From the NCBI RefSeq assembly GCF_020639365.1, contig NZ_JAINUL010000001.1:5095431-5159430 (forward strand): a stretch of 64,000 nucleotides of DNA. The letters run 5' to 3'. Shown piece by piece: positions 9,047 through 17,162 of the stretch. The translations under genes and the position numbers were made by a program. The notes beneath the pieces are model-generated. The model made no database searches. It was not told the DNA's origin and was given only the letters and a program-made list of their open reading frames with translations. Position 1 is the stretch's first letter. The number at the start of each line of letters is the position of its first letter. This DNA is from Streptomyces flavotricini. Lineage in GTDB: Bacteria > Actinomycetota > Actinomycetes > Streptomycetales > Streptomycetaceae.

Positions 9047-9256
9047 CTACGGAGCGGGGGTGAACTCCACCTCCGTGCCTCCGCACCCGGCCGCGATGTC
9101 CAGCAGCCGCTCCCGCTCCGCGCCGTCGGCGGCCAGGCCCCAGCGGAGCTTGGACCGGCCCGGGGGAGGACCAGTCGGGGCGGGCCCGGGCCAGCGGGGG
9201 GAGGCCGGCTCAGGCGTTTGCAGGTGTGGGCCGAACAGAAGGGGTGGCGGCCTCAT
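9047..9256 (-). CDS. Hypothetical remnant, 69 aa
   Basis: The last 34 residues (KLRWGLAADGAERERLL, then CGGTEVEFTPAP) look coding, and a terminator hairpin lies 20 bp after the stop, as expected at a real 3' end. The first half is proline-rich and unconvincing. This is probably the C-terminal leftover of a gene whose front was lost. No family recognised. Confidence 0.3.
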   Translation of the reverse strand: MRPPPLLFGPHLQTPEPASPRWPGPAPTGPPPGRSKLRWGLAADGAERERLLDIAAGCGGTEVEFTPAP

Positions 9257-9469
9257 GACGGAGGGTACTGAGGGCTTCAGTCGAATGGTTGGGGCGGGCC
9301 CGGAGACATCAGCCTCTTTGCCGCCCCACCCACACAGATAAATGAACGGTCAACCATGGCCGGATGTTCCCAGCCCGGACCCTCACCCGGCGGCAGCGAA
9401 CCGTGGAGCGCCCCCGGGCCCCCGTCCAGGCGCACACATCGCCATGGCTGGTGTGGGCCAGAACGGCGC

Positions 9470-9498
9470 GAGCGCCCCTCCGGGCGGGAGGGGCGCTC
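9470..9498 (-). terminator. Terminator of the toxin/immunity operon
   Basis: GAGCGCCCCTC and GAGGGGCGCTC form an 11-bp stem with a short loop, located 29 bp after the stop of the immunity gene (9527). It is well placed to end the minus-strand toxin/immunity transcript. Confidence 0.75.
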
Positions 9499-9526
9499 TG
9501 ATCGGGTAGGTGTTCAGGCGTGAGGG

Positions 9527-10843
9527 TCAGGTGCGGAGCACCAGGTGATCGACCGAGAAGAGGAGATGGTCTTCGCCGTATTGGAAATGGCGGCTGAGGT
9601 CCTCATACCGGGCGTACTGCTCCTGAGTGATTGGCAGCCGCAGGACCTCCAGTGTGCGCAGGAACAGACGGAATCCGAGGTCGGGGTCGACTTGGGTGAC
9701 GACCTGCGCGAGTGCTTTCATCACGGTGGCGCCTTCGAGGGGGCGGAAGGCAGGGCTGATCACCGTGTCTGCGGCGAGGGGCGCCATTTGCTGAATCTCG
9801 CGCAGGACCGCATCACCGATATCGGCGCGGATGGCCGAGGTCACGGGGACGTAAGCGGGCGCGACCTCGGCCAGGTGCTCCTCGCACACGTCTGCGATTT
9901 GCGCCAGCCAATCCTGACCGCTGACGCCGCGCTCGTCGATGCTGTAACCCCGGTCCGTCGCCGCCAGCCACAGCAAGATGATCGCGTCATCGGAAAGGGT
10001 GGACTGAAGCACCCGCCGGGTATCTTCCAGCAGGATGGCAGCCTCGGATCCTGGAGGGCGTTCGTACCCGTCGCCCGTCACGGCGTTCCTGACAGCCGCA
10101 CGGGCAGTGCGGTGGTGCCATCCCGCAGTGAACAATCTGGCGAGTCTTGAGAGTCCGAAGTCCCCCTCGATCCCCTGTCGGGAAGTGGTGACGGGCGGCC
10201 AGATGATGTGAAGGCCGTCGTGCACCACCGCCGGGGGAAACCCGAGCTGCCAGCCCAGTGCGAGCAGGCGGCGGTATCGCTCATGTTCGACGGGCACGGA
10301 ACGCGCTTTGAGGACGCGGAGGAACAGCCGTAGTCCGAGGTCGGCATCGGCTCCAGTCGCCACCTGCTCCAGAGCGTCAACGAGGTCCGGCAGAGCCGAA
10401 GCACGGTTGAGGTCCGCGGCCATGGCCCGGATCTCCGCCACGACCGCCTGACACAAGACCGCGTCCCGTACTGGTCGAACCGGGGGCGGAGTGTGGGAGC
10501 GCCGGTTCTGCCGGAGTCGCGCAGTGGACAACTCCGAGAGCTTCTCCAGCCACTCACGGCTGTTCATACCGTGGTCGTGTGGGTCAAAGCCTTTCCCGGA
10601 GGAAGCCAGCCACACCGTGTGGAGAATGTGTTCCGGGAGCTCGGATGCCAGCAGCCGGCGAGCGTCCTCGCCCAGTTCGACGGATGCCTCGCCCTCGTAC
10701 TGGTTGGCGAGTCCTTCCGCATATCCAAGCGCGGCAGCCAGACCGGTGCCGGAGCCCGAACGGCTGAGAAGCTCGCTCAAGGCAGTCAGTCCGAAATCGT
10801 CGCCGTAACCGAGCTGGTAATACGCAGGACGTTCCTGTGTCAT
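9527..10843 (-). CDS. Putative immunity protein, internally duplicated, 438 aa
   Basis: The start codon overlaps the stop of the toxin gene (ATGA, 10840-10843), the classic arrangement for an immunity gene translationally coupled to its toxin. The protein is two copies of one about 200-residue unit. GDDFGLTALSELL (residue 14) recurs as GDFGLSRLARLF (about 226). TVWLASSGKGFD...NSREWL recurs as LLWLAATDRGYS...SGQDWL. ADLGLRLFLRVLK recurs as PDLGFRLFLRTLE. No signal peptide or membrane segment is present, so it acts in the cytosol, where an incoming toxin would act. I do not recognise the fold. Transcription probably stops at the hairpin at 9470-9498. Confidence 0.7.
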   Translation of the reverse strand: MTQERPAYYQLGYGDDFGLTALSELLSRSGSGTGLAAALGYAEGLANQYEGEASVELGEDARRLLASELPEHILHTVWLASSGKGFDPHDHGMNSREWLEKLSELSTARLRQNRRSHTPPPVRPVRDAVLCQAVVAEIRAMAADLNRASALPDLVDALEQVATGADADLGLRLFLRVLKARSVPVEHERYRRLLALGWQLGFPPAVVHDGLHIIWPPVTTSRQGIEGDFGLSRLARLFTAGWHHRTARAAVRNAVTGDGYERPPGSEAAILLEDTRRVLQSTLSDDAIILLWLAATDRGYSIDERGVSGQDWLAQIADVCEEHLAEVAPAYVPVTSAIRADIGDAVLREIQQMAPLAADTVISPAFRPLEGATVMKALAQVVTQVDPDLGFRLFLRTLEVLRLPITQEQYARYEDLSRHFQYGEDHLLFSVDHLVLRT

Positions 10844-13800
10844 GGAGCCACCCCCGTGGGGAAGGAGGTCATGATGGTGAATCCGCCACGTCCCGCACCA
10901 GTGTGCCCCGTTACCCGCATCACTTTCAATGTGACTGTGTTACCAGCGTTCGTGACCGTTACACCGTCCGGGTGGTAGGTCTTGCCCAGGGACGGGTAGG
11001 CATTCCACTGCCCTGTGATGTCCAGGACAACCTCACCGTCGTTCGCTCTGGCCACCTTCTGTTCGAACCTCTTCCACTTCTCCTTGTCCAAAACCCTCTG
11101 GCCACTCTTCACAGTAGTGAAGTGGTCGGCTATCACGCGGTCGATGGCCTGCTGGGCAATCTCCTGGCTGGTCCAGACCGAGTTCGGCATGCCCTTCCTT
11201 GCGGCCAGGGCGAAAGCTTCGGCTGGAGTCGGGTTCACGTGCTCCGCGAGCGTGTGTATCTCACCCCGATCCGCGTACCTTTTCAGGCTCGGCAGAAGCT
11301 CGTCGCCGAGGTTCATACAGTTGTGCACGAGTACGTCTGACGCTCGGGATCCTTCGGTGCGCACGTAGAACGTGTGCAGGCCGTTGACCGTGAGGTCGTA
11401 GACCGGTTGGGATGCCGAGTCGGTGGAGCTGCGGACCCCTGCCACCGTGACCGCCTCGCCGTTGGGACGGAGCAGTCGGTCCCCCGGGCGCAGTTCCGAG
11501 GCGAGGATCCATCCGCGCTTCTGGGCGTGGATCTTGTGCCCGGGTGTGGTGTCCAGGCTGCTGCCGTCGGCGAGGCTGATGGTGACCAGCTGGTCGGCCA
11601 TGTGCTGGAAGGTATCGGTGACCGGCTCTGAGCGGACCATCCCGGTTTTCGGGTTGCCGGCCAGTAGGGCATCGCCAACCCGGAGTGAGCTGATCGGGCG
11701 ATGTGATCCGTCTGCCATGAGCACGCGTGTGGCAGCCGGGAAGCTGTTCTTCTTGCATGAGGTGAGAACCGCTTCGGCCATGTTGGCCTCGTACTCGATG
11801 GCTGCCAGGGCCTGCGGATTGATCCGCAGCGACCTCAGCGCTCGTAGGGCGTCGGCGATGCCGATTCCGGTACGCATGGCGGCGTCGAGAGCCATGACAC
11901 CGTCGGCGATGGGCCTGAGGATCTTGCCCGAGAACAGGAGCGCGACGTCCACGGCGGCCCAGGCGCATCCGCCCCAGCTTCCGCTCTCACCGCCGGGCCA
12001 CTTCTGCCCACACTTGATCCAGTGCCCGAAGAGGATGTCCACCGGGTCTACGCCCGACTGGTACTCACCGATCGTGATGGTGTGCGTGACCTCGTGGGAC
12101 AGCTCGTCTGTCGGGTACTGACCCAGATACATCGTCTCGTCCGCCGGACATGTGGCCCTCGACGGGTCCAGGACTTCTGCGGTGCACAGGTACAGGTCGA
12201 GGAACGCCTTATACCGGATCTTCACGGTCATCGTGCAGTCGCCCTTGTAGAAGAGCGCGTCGATCCAGCCTTCACAGCCGGCCGTCTTCTTCAGGGTCTC
12301 GGGCTCACCGGTCTTCTCCGTGTGGTCGATGATGTAGAACATGTGACCGATGGATGAGCCGGCTCCGTCAGGGACGGTGCCGGCCCCAATCTGGTTCGCC
12401 TTCGCGGCCTTCTCAGCCCTGTCGGCGCTTTCTTGGGCTTCCTTCGCGTACTTTTCGGCGTCCTTCGCCGCCTGTTCGGCTTCCGTGGCGGCAATGGCGG
12501 CACGGTCGGCGGCTGCCCGGGCGGCTTTCGCGTCCTGCTCGGCCCGGGTTGCAGCCGCGCGGGCGGCCGAAGCGTCAAGGGCTGCTTGGTCGGCGGAGGC
12601 GCGGGCTGCCTTGGCGTGGCCCTCGGATCGTCCGGCCGCTTTGTCCGCGGCTTCGGCGTCCTCTGCGGCTTGGCGGCCGTATTCGACGCTGCGGGCCAGC
12701 GATGCGGCGGCCAGGGATGACGACTTCGCGGCGTCAGCGGAGTACCCGAGAGCTTCCTTGGCGTAGGTACGGGCGTCCGATGCGTACCCTGCGGCAGTCG
12801 CGGCGTGCTCGTACGCGGCCTTGGTGTCGCCCTGAGCCTGCTCGGCGAGGGCGTTGGCCGCTGCGGCCTCCTCCTGCGCGTTTTTGGCGTGGGCGTCGGC
12901 GATGGCCTTCTGCTTTTCGGCGATGGTCTTGGACGCCTGCCCGGTCAATACGACCAGGCCCGCGGCCGAGTCGGTGGTGACGTAGGGCGAGCCGAGCTGG
13001 ATGGCGTCGTTGGCGGGCTTGGCGACTTGGGCGGCCGCCTTGCCAGCGTCCACCGCGGCTTGGGCAGTCACATACGCGTAACCCGCCGCCTTGGCCGAGG
13101 CTGTCCACGCCTTGCCGGCCTCTACGCTCGCCAGTTCTGCCTGGGACTTGGCGGTTTTGGCCTGTTCGTCGGCCTTGTCGGCCTGCGCGACGGCAGCCCT
13201 GGCCTCGGACGCGGCGTGCTCGGAGGCAGCGATCGCGTCCGCGGCAGCGCTGGTCGCGGCCGTCACCGCGGCATCCGCCTTCAGCTTGGCGGCCTGAGCG
13301 GCGTCGGCGTCGGAGCGCGAGCGCTTGGCTGCCGCTTCCGCGCGGGTCGCAGCCGCATCTGCCTCACCGGCAGCCTTCGTCGCCGCGTCGGCTTCGCCGC
13401 GCGCCTTGCCTGCTGCCGTCTCCGCCTCCGTCGCGTACTTGTCTGCCTGATCGGCGGCCGTACGCGCGGCCTGCGCTTCCGTACCCGAATCCAGGGAAGC
13501 GGCATAGGCGGCCTTGGCGTCAGCCTTGGCCCGCGCGGCCTCGGCCTTCTGCTCCGCATCCCACGCGTCGTCCCGCTTGACCTTCGCGGCGTCCCGAGCC
13601 TTGACGGCGCCGTTCCTCCGCTCGACGGCGGTGGCCTCGGCGGTCTCGGCCTTGCCCCTGGCGTCCTTGGCTTTGGTCGCCTCCGCTTCCGCGCTCTTCT
13701 TGTGCTGGGCGGCTTCGGCCTGCTTGGCGGCGGCGGTCTCCTTCTCCTTCTTCGCCGTGGCTTCCTCCGCCTCGGCCGCGAGCCTCTTCGCATGGGCGTT

Positions 13801-15855
13801 GGCGGCCGCCGCCTTGGCATCGGCCTCCGCCTTCACAGCGTCACCAAGCTTTGCCTGGGCGGTCTCCGCGTCCTTCTTGGCGTTGTCCCTGTGTGTCTTG
13901 GCGGCGTCAGCAGCCGCCTTGGCCTGCAGTTCGGCGGTGTGCGCAGCCTCCCGCCGGAACTCCGCCTTCGCCTGCGCGGCCTGTGCCAGCGCGCGCTGCG
14001 CGATGGTGTCACTGTCCGCTCCGGAGGCACGGGTGGCGGCCTCGGCGGTCTCGCCCGCCTTCACCATGGCATCGAGCGCGGCTACAGCGCCCTTGGTGAC
14101 CTGTGCCTTCTGCTGCCCGACCAGCAGACCACGGCCACGCGGCGCGCCGTTCGCGTCGGCTACGGCATAAGCGGCCTGCACAGCGGCGTCCGAGGCGGTG
14201 GCCGCCTTCTTCGCGGCCGCCGCCTGCTGCCTCAGGACGTCGAGTTGCTGCTTCGCACCTGCCTGGGCATCCGCAATGCCCTTCGCCGCCTGATCGAACT
14301 GAACCTGCGGCTGAACCTCACCGGTGTGACCGGAGGGCTTGATGTTCACCTGCTGCCGCGCGCTGCCGTCGCACCTGCGCAGCACCGCAGCCATGCCGGG
14401 CACGAGCGTGGGAATGTTCAGGCACTGGTCCGAGCCCAGATGTTTCAGCGGCGTGGTCGCGCGAGGAGAGTACGCCCAGGTCTGTGCCGGCCCGCTGTTA
14501 CACGTGGCGACGTTGATCTCCGTGCCGAACCCGGAGCTGGTCTTCGCCACCTCCAGACACTTGAGCGAGTTCGCGTTGCGCAGGTATAGACCGTGATCGT
14601 CGGCCTGGAGCTGCCAGCTCTGCGAGGGGGACCCGTTGCACAAGTTGAGCTGGACGGGGGCACCGTCGGCCGTGCCCTGCGAGTCCAGGCACTTGCCCCG
14701 GGCGCCGGGAAACTCGATGGCGGAGCCTGCGTCACCGATCCAGCCGACCCCGCCCGCAGACCAGTGGTCGTTCCAACGGGTGAGATGGTCAGCGACCCAC
14801 GAGTGGCCCAGCATCTGACCCAGGGACTCGGCGCCCGCGGCGAGCGCCTTGACGGCGTCCTCGCCAGCGTCCACGACCTGGTTGCGCTGGGCAGCTTGGG
14901 AAGCGATCTCTTGCTGCCACTCGGTGGCAGCGGCGGCGGTGATCGGGCCCAGCACCTTGTCCGGATCCATCGGATCACGCCAGGCACAGGAGGAGAACCG
15001 GGTCTTCAGGTCCTCGACCGCTATCCGGTACTCGGCTGTTCCCACCTCCGGCGCTGTTCGGGCGAACCCTCCGGCAGCCAGGAACATGCGTGCGTTGTCC
15101 GCGCCCGTGGGCTCCGCCGACCAGCTGGTGAGGTGCTTGTAGGCATCGCGCTCGGCGAGCGCGCGGGTCCAGGCGTCCCCGGTCACTTGCTGGGGGTCGG
15201 GATCCTTGCCGTAGAGCGGCGCACCCAAGTCCTTCACAGCTGTGGCGGCGGGCCCGGACGCCTTCGGGGTGGGGTCGTTGTAGAAGTCGCTCTCAGAGGT
15301 CCAGAACCGGTCGGCAGTCCACTTGCTCAGCCCGGTCTGGGTGTAGAAGTCCTGCTTCCCGTCACCAGGCGAGCCCGGAGGCCAGTGGAAGTCGGCATTG
15401 TTGATGCCGCCCGGGGTCGTCAGCCCCTCCAAGGGCTTCTTCCACGTGTCCCTACGGGAGTTGAGCGCCTTCATGGCGCTGTTCGCTGCGTCCCGGTCCT
15501 TCTGGTACGCGGTTGCGAGCGGGGTCTGCTCCCAGCGCTTGCGGTCGGCCAGGACGTGAAGCTTGTCCTGCGACTGATTGAGGCCATCCTTTGCAACCTG
15601 AGTCATAGCGGGACCGCCGAGGCGCAGGATGTCGGCCATCAGACACTGGTCCTGCCGCCACTGCTCGGCGGCGGTGTCATCGAGCCAGTCCGCAGAACTG
15701 CCCGCGGCACGGGCCCGTGGCCCGGCGTTGTCCACCGCACCGGGCTGAAGGGCCAGGCTGCCCAGAACAGCCAGCGCGACGACAGATGTGACGACCGGGG
15801 TTAGATAGGGGGATCTGCGCGATCCGGGTGGGAGCAAGGCTGGCTTGAGACGCAA
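10840..15855 (-). CDS. Secreted polymorphic toxin: lectin, coiled coil, HINT, RNase-like C-terminus (1671 aa)
   Basis: Start is TTG 15855 with GAAGGAA 8 nt upstream. Residues 1-50 form a signal peptide (hydrophobic VVTSVVALAVLGSLAL). An unassigned helical region follows. Around 385-510 lies a ricin-B-type lectin domain with repeated CLDSQG / QSWQL units. Residues about 520-1230 are an enormous Ala-rich coiled coil with AA-K/E-AA heptads. Then comes a segment with DELSHEVTHT (about 1260). A HINT self-cleaving domain starts at the Cys in SCKKNSFPAATRVLMADG (about 1366) and ends in VLVHNC (about 1514). The last 157 residues are the toxin module: HTLAEHV, SVWTS, GKTYHPDG and a final TSFP resemble the CdiA-CT RNase A-like (BECR) family, in which the two His would be catalytic. 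Probably exported, with the C-terminus released by HINT. The next gene overlaps by 4 bp. Confidence 0.85.
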   Translation of the reverse strand: MRLKPALLPPGSRRSPYLTPVVTSVVALAVLGSLALQPGAVDNAGPRARAAGSSADWLDDTAAEQWRQDQCLMADILRLGGPAMTQVAKDGLNQSQDKLHVLADRKRWEQTPLATAYQKDRDAANSAMKALNSRRDTWKKPLEGLTTPGGINNADFHWPPGSPGDGKQDFYTQTGLSKWTADRFWTSESDFYNDPTPKASGPAATAVKDLGAPLYGKDPDPQQVTGDAWTRALAERDAYKHLTSWSAEPTGADNARMFLAAGGFARTAPEVGTAEYRIAVEDLKTRFSSCAWRDPMDPDKVLGPITAAAATEWQQEIASQAAQRNQVVDAGEDAVKALAAGAESLGQMLGHSWVADHLTRWNDHWSAGGVGWIGDAGSAIEFPGARGKCLDSQGTADGAPVQLNLCNGSPSQSWQLQADDHGLYLRNANSLKCLEVAKTSSGFGTEINVATCNSGPAQTWAYSPRATTPLKHLGSDQCLNIPTLVPGMAAVLRRCDGSARQQVNIKPSGHTGEVQPQVQFDQAAKGIADAQAGAKQQLDVLRQQAAAAKKAATASDAAVQAAYAVADANGAPRGRGLLVGQQKAQVTKGAVAALDAMVKAGETAEAATRASGADSDTIAQRALAQAAQAKAEFRREAAHTAELQAKAAADAAKTHRDNAKKDAETAQAKLGDAVKAEADAKAAAANAHAKRLAAEAEEATAKKEKETAAAKQAEAAQHKKSAEAEATKAKDARGKAETAEATAVERRNGAVKARDAAKVKRDDAWDAEQKAEAARAKADAKAAYAASLDSGTEAQAARTAADQADKYATEAETAAGKARGEADAATKAAGEADAAATRAEAAAKRSRSDADAAQAAKLKADAAVTAATSAAADAIAASEHAASEARAAVAQADKADEQAKTAKSQAELASVEAGKAWTASAKAAGYAYVTAQAAVDAGKAAAQVAKPANDAIQLGSPYVTTDSAAGLVVLTGQASKTIAEKQKAIADAHAKNAQEEAAAANALAEQAQGDTKAAYEHAATAAGYASDARTYAKEALGYSADAAKSSSLAAASLARSVEYGRQAAEDAEAADKAAGRSEGHAKAARASADQAALDASAARAAATRAEQDAKAARAAADRAAIAATEAEQAAKDAEKYAKEAQESADRAEKAAKANQIGAGTVPDGAGSSIGHMFYIIDHTEKTGEPETLKKTAGCEGWIDALFYKGDCTMTVKIRYKAFLDLYLCTAEVLDPSRATCPADETMYLGQYPTDELSHEVTHTITIGEYQSGVDPVDILFGHWIKCGQKWPGGESGSWGGCAWAAVDVALLFSGKILRPIADGVMALDAAMRTGIGIADALRALRSLRINPQALAAIEYEANMAEAVLTSCKKNSFPAATRVLMADGSHRPISSLRVGDALLAGNPKTGMVRSEPVTDTFQHMADQLVTISLADGSSLDTTPGHKIHAQKRGWILASELRPGDRLLRPNGEAVTVAGVRSSTDSASQPVYDLTVNGLHTFYVRTEGSRASDVLVHNCMNLGDELLPSLKRYADRGEIHTLAEHVNPTPAEAFALAARKGMPNSVWTSQEIAQQAIDRVIADHFTTVKSGQRVLDKEKWKRFEQKVARANDGEVVLDITGQWNAYPSLGKTYHPDGVTVTNAGNTVTLKVMRVTGHTGAGRGGFTIMTSFPTGVAP

Positions 15856-16586
15856 GAAACCGTTCCTTCATGGCGAATGAAGGCGGGCGGGGAGCCACGA
15901 GAGAATGAGAATCAGCCTGCTGTCCCAAAACAGCAGCAGGTCACGCCGCCCGAAGCGGGGTTCCTGATGAACGATATTCGCGGCATGATCAATTACCCCC
16001 GTGCAGCGACGCTGTTCCCCCCGGCCGCCACTGACGCGTGCGAAGGCGAACCAGGTCAAGGCTGCCCTCCGCGCGTTGATCACCTTACCGGCGGTTAACT
16101 TTGCAGGCCAGGGCAAATTCAGCCGCTCGATGGGCGGCCGCCGGCACAGGAAACAACTCGGCGCTCCAACTCCATAAACAACAGCCGGCCCTCGCCAGCG
16201 TCCCAGACGACCAACTTGCGATCGAGGACCAAGCCGTACCGTGACCGGAAGTAGGCGTACGCCCTCCCTGTGAGATCCGGCGCTTCCATCACACGCCGGC
16301 CTGACCGGCGGACCCATCTTCCCTCGCCCCTCAAGGGCGGGCCCCGGCACGCAGCGCCTTCACCGCTACGCCGCTACGCACTCGCCACCTCCACGACTGC
16401 GCCACCCGACCCGACCGCCCACCACAACGCGATGCCTGAACGACAGCAGCGGACGGGGGCGACAACCGCAGCGGGGCCGTACATGCCCGACGACCAGCGC
16501 GTACGGCCCCGCCCTCGGATGGTGCCCTCACAAGCATCGGGCGCGGACGGCGAGGCCCCGCGGCCGCATCGTCGAACGTGCGGTGG
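15856..16586. other. Toxin upstream region
   Basis: About 730 bp upstream of the toxin start. It would contain the toxin promoter, but no convincing -35/-10 pair stands out. It holds one short doubtful minus-strand frame (16119-16289). Small A/T-rich islands around 15890-16000 stand out against the high-GC background. Confidence 0.4.
16119..16289 (-). CDS. Short hypothetical protein, 56 aa
   Basis: From ATG 16289 the frame reads MEAPDLTGRAYAYFRSRYGL followed by LVVWDAGEGRLLFMELE, a plausible small folded protein. There is no clear ribosome-binding site and no known relative comes to mind. It may be a remnant. Confidence 0.3.
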   Translation of the reverse strand: MEAPDLTGRAYAYFRSRYGLVLDRKLVVWDAGEGRLLFMELERRVVSCAGGRPSSG

Positions 16587-16973
16587 TCAGTTCGGCATGT
16601 GGCGGGCGTAGCGTTCGTGGGCTGACTGGCGTGTGCAGCCGAGGGCGGTGCCGATCGCTTCCCAGGAGACCATGGCCTGCCGGGCTGTACGGACCGTGCC
16701 GAGGGCGAGGGCCGGGGTGGTGTCCTGGAGGCGGGCTACGGCGCGCAGTGCGGTCAGCGGGCTCGTCTTCGAAAGTTCGGTGATCCGGTCCTGGGGGGCA
16801 GTGAGCATCTGCTCGACGTCGCGGGGGATCAGGCCTTCGATGGTGGTGACGTGGTATTCCCAGTCCGCGAACGGTCCGGTCCTGGCCTCCTCGCCTTCAG
16901 TCGCTGTGACGTCGCCCCACACGACCGGGTGCGTGGCGTCCGCGCGCCAGCCGCATCCGCACGCGCCTTTCAC
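16587..16973 (-). CDS. Small HTH-containing hypothetical, 128 aa
   Basis: The C-terminus has SWEAIGTALGCTRQSAHERYAR, a helix-turn-helix of the sigma-region-4-like kind common in small Streptomyces proteins (IGxALGxTRQSAxxRY). The N-terminus carries a CGCGW cluster, possibly metal-binding. It is probably a DNA-binding regulator. It lies upstream of the toxin in the same orientation, but 730 bp away, so not an obvious operon partner. Confidence 0.55.
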   Translation of the reverse strand: MKGACGCGWRADATHPVVWGDVTATEGEEARTGPFADWEYHVTTIEGLIPRDVEQMLTAPQDRITELSKTSPLTALRAVARLQDTTPALALGTVRTARQAMVSWEAIGTALGCTRQSAHERYARHMPN

Positions 16974-17097
16974 CGCGACAGCGCGTTCGGAGACCGTCCG
17001 TCACTGTCCCACCACGCGGTACTCCCGCCCAAAGCCTCCAGTGGCAGGCCCTGAGAAGAGGTGTAAGGACAGGCGGAGTGGATGTTGCCGACCGCAA

Positions 17098-17131
17098 ACG
17101 GCCGTCTTCCCCAACCGGGGAAGACGGCCGT
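17098..17131. terminator. Perfect 15-bp hairpin terminator
   Basis: ACGGCCGTCTTCCCC, an AACC loop, then the exact complement GGGGAAGACGGCCGT. It lies 32 bp past the stop of the 1439-aa secreted protein gene and would end that minus-strand transcript. Confidence 0.85.
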
Positions 17132-17162
17132 CCTCAGGTCGCGAGTCGGAGAAACGGGATCG

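Larger units (their letters stand above)
8851..9526. other. Gap with two hairpins and one doubtful ORF
   Basis: Between the istB break and the immunity gene there are two strong hairpin terminators (8997-9027 and 9470-9498), a doubtful minus-strand frame (9047-9256) and otherwise nothing recognisable. Confidence 0.5.

Noticed and set aside
12805..14589. Long plus-strand open frame (about 590 codons) inside the toxin
   Set aside because: It is the antisense of the Ala-rich coiled coil; GC-rich repetitive codons give open frames on all strands, and the Gly/Leu-only composition is an artefact.
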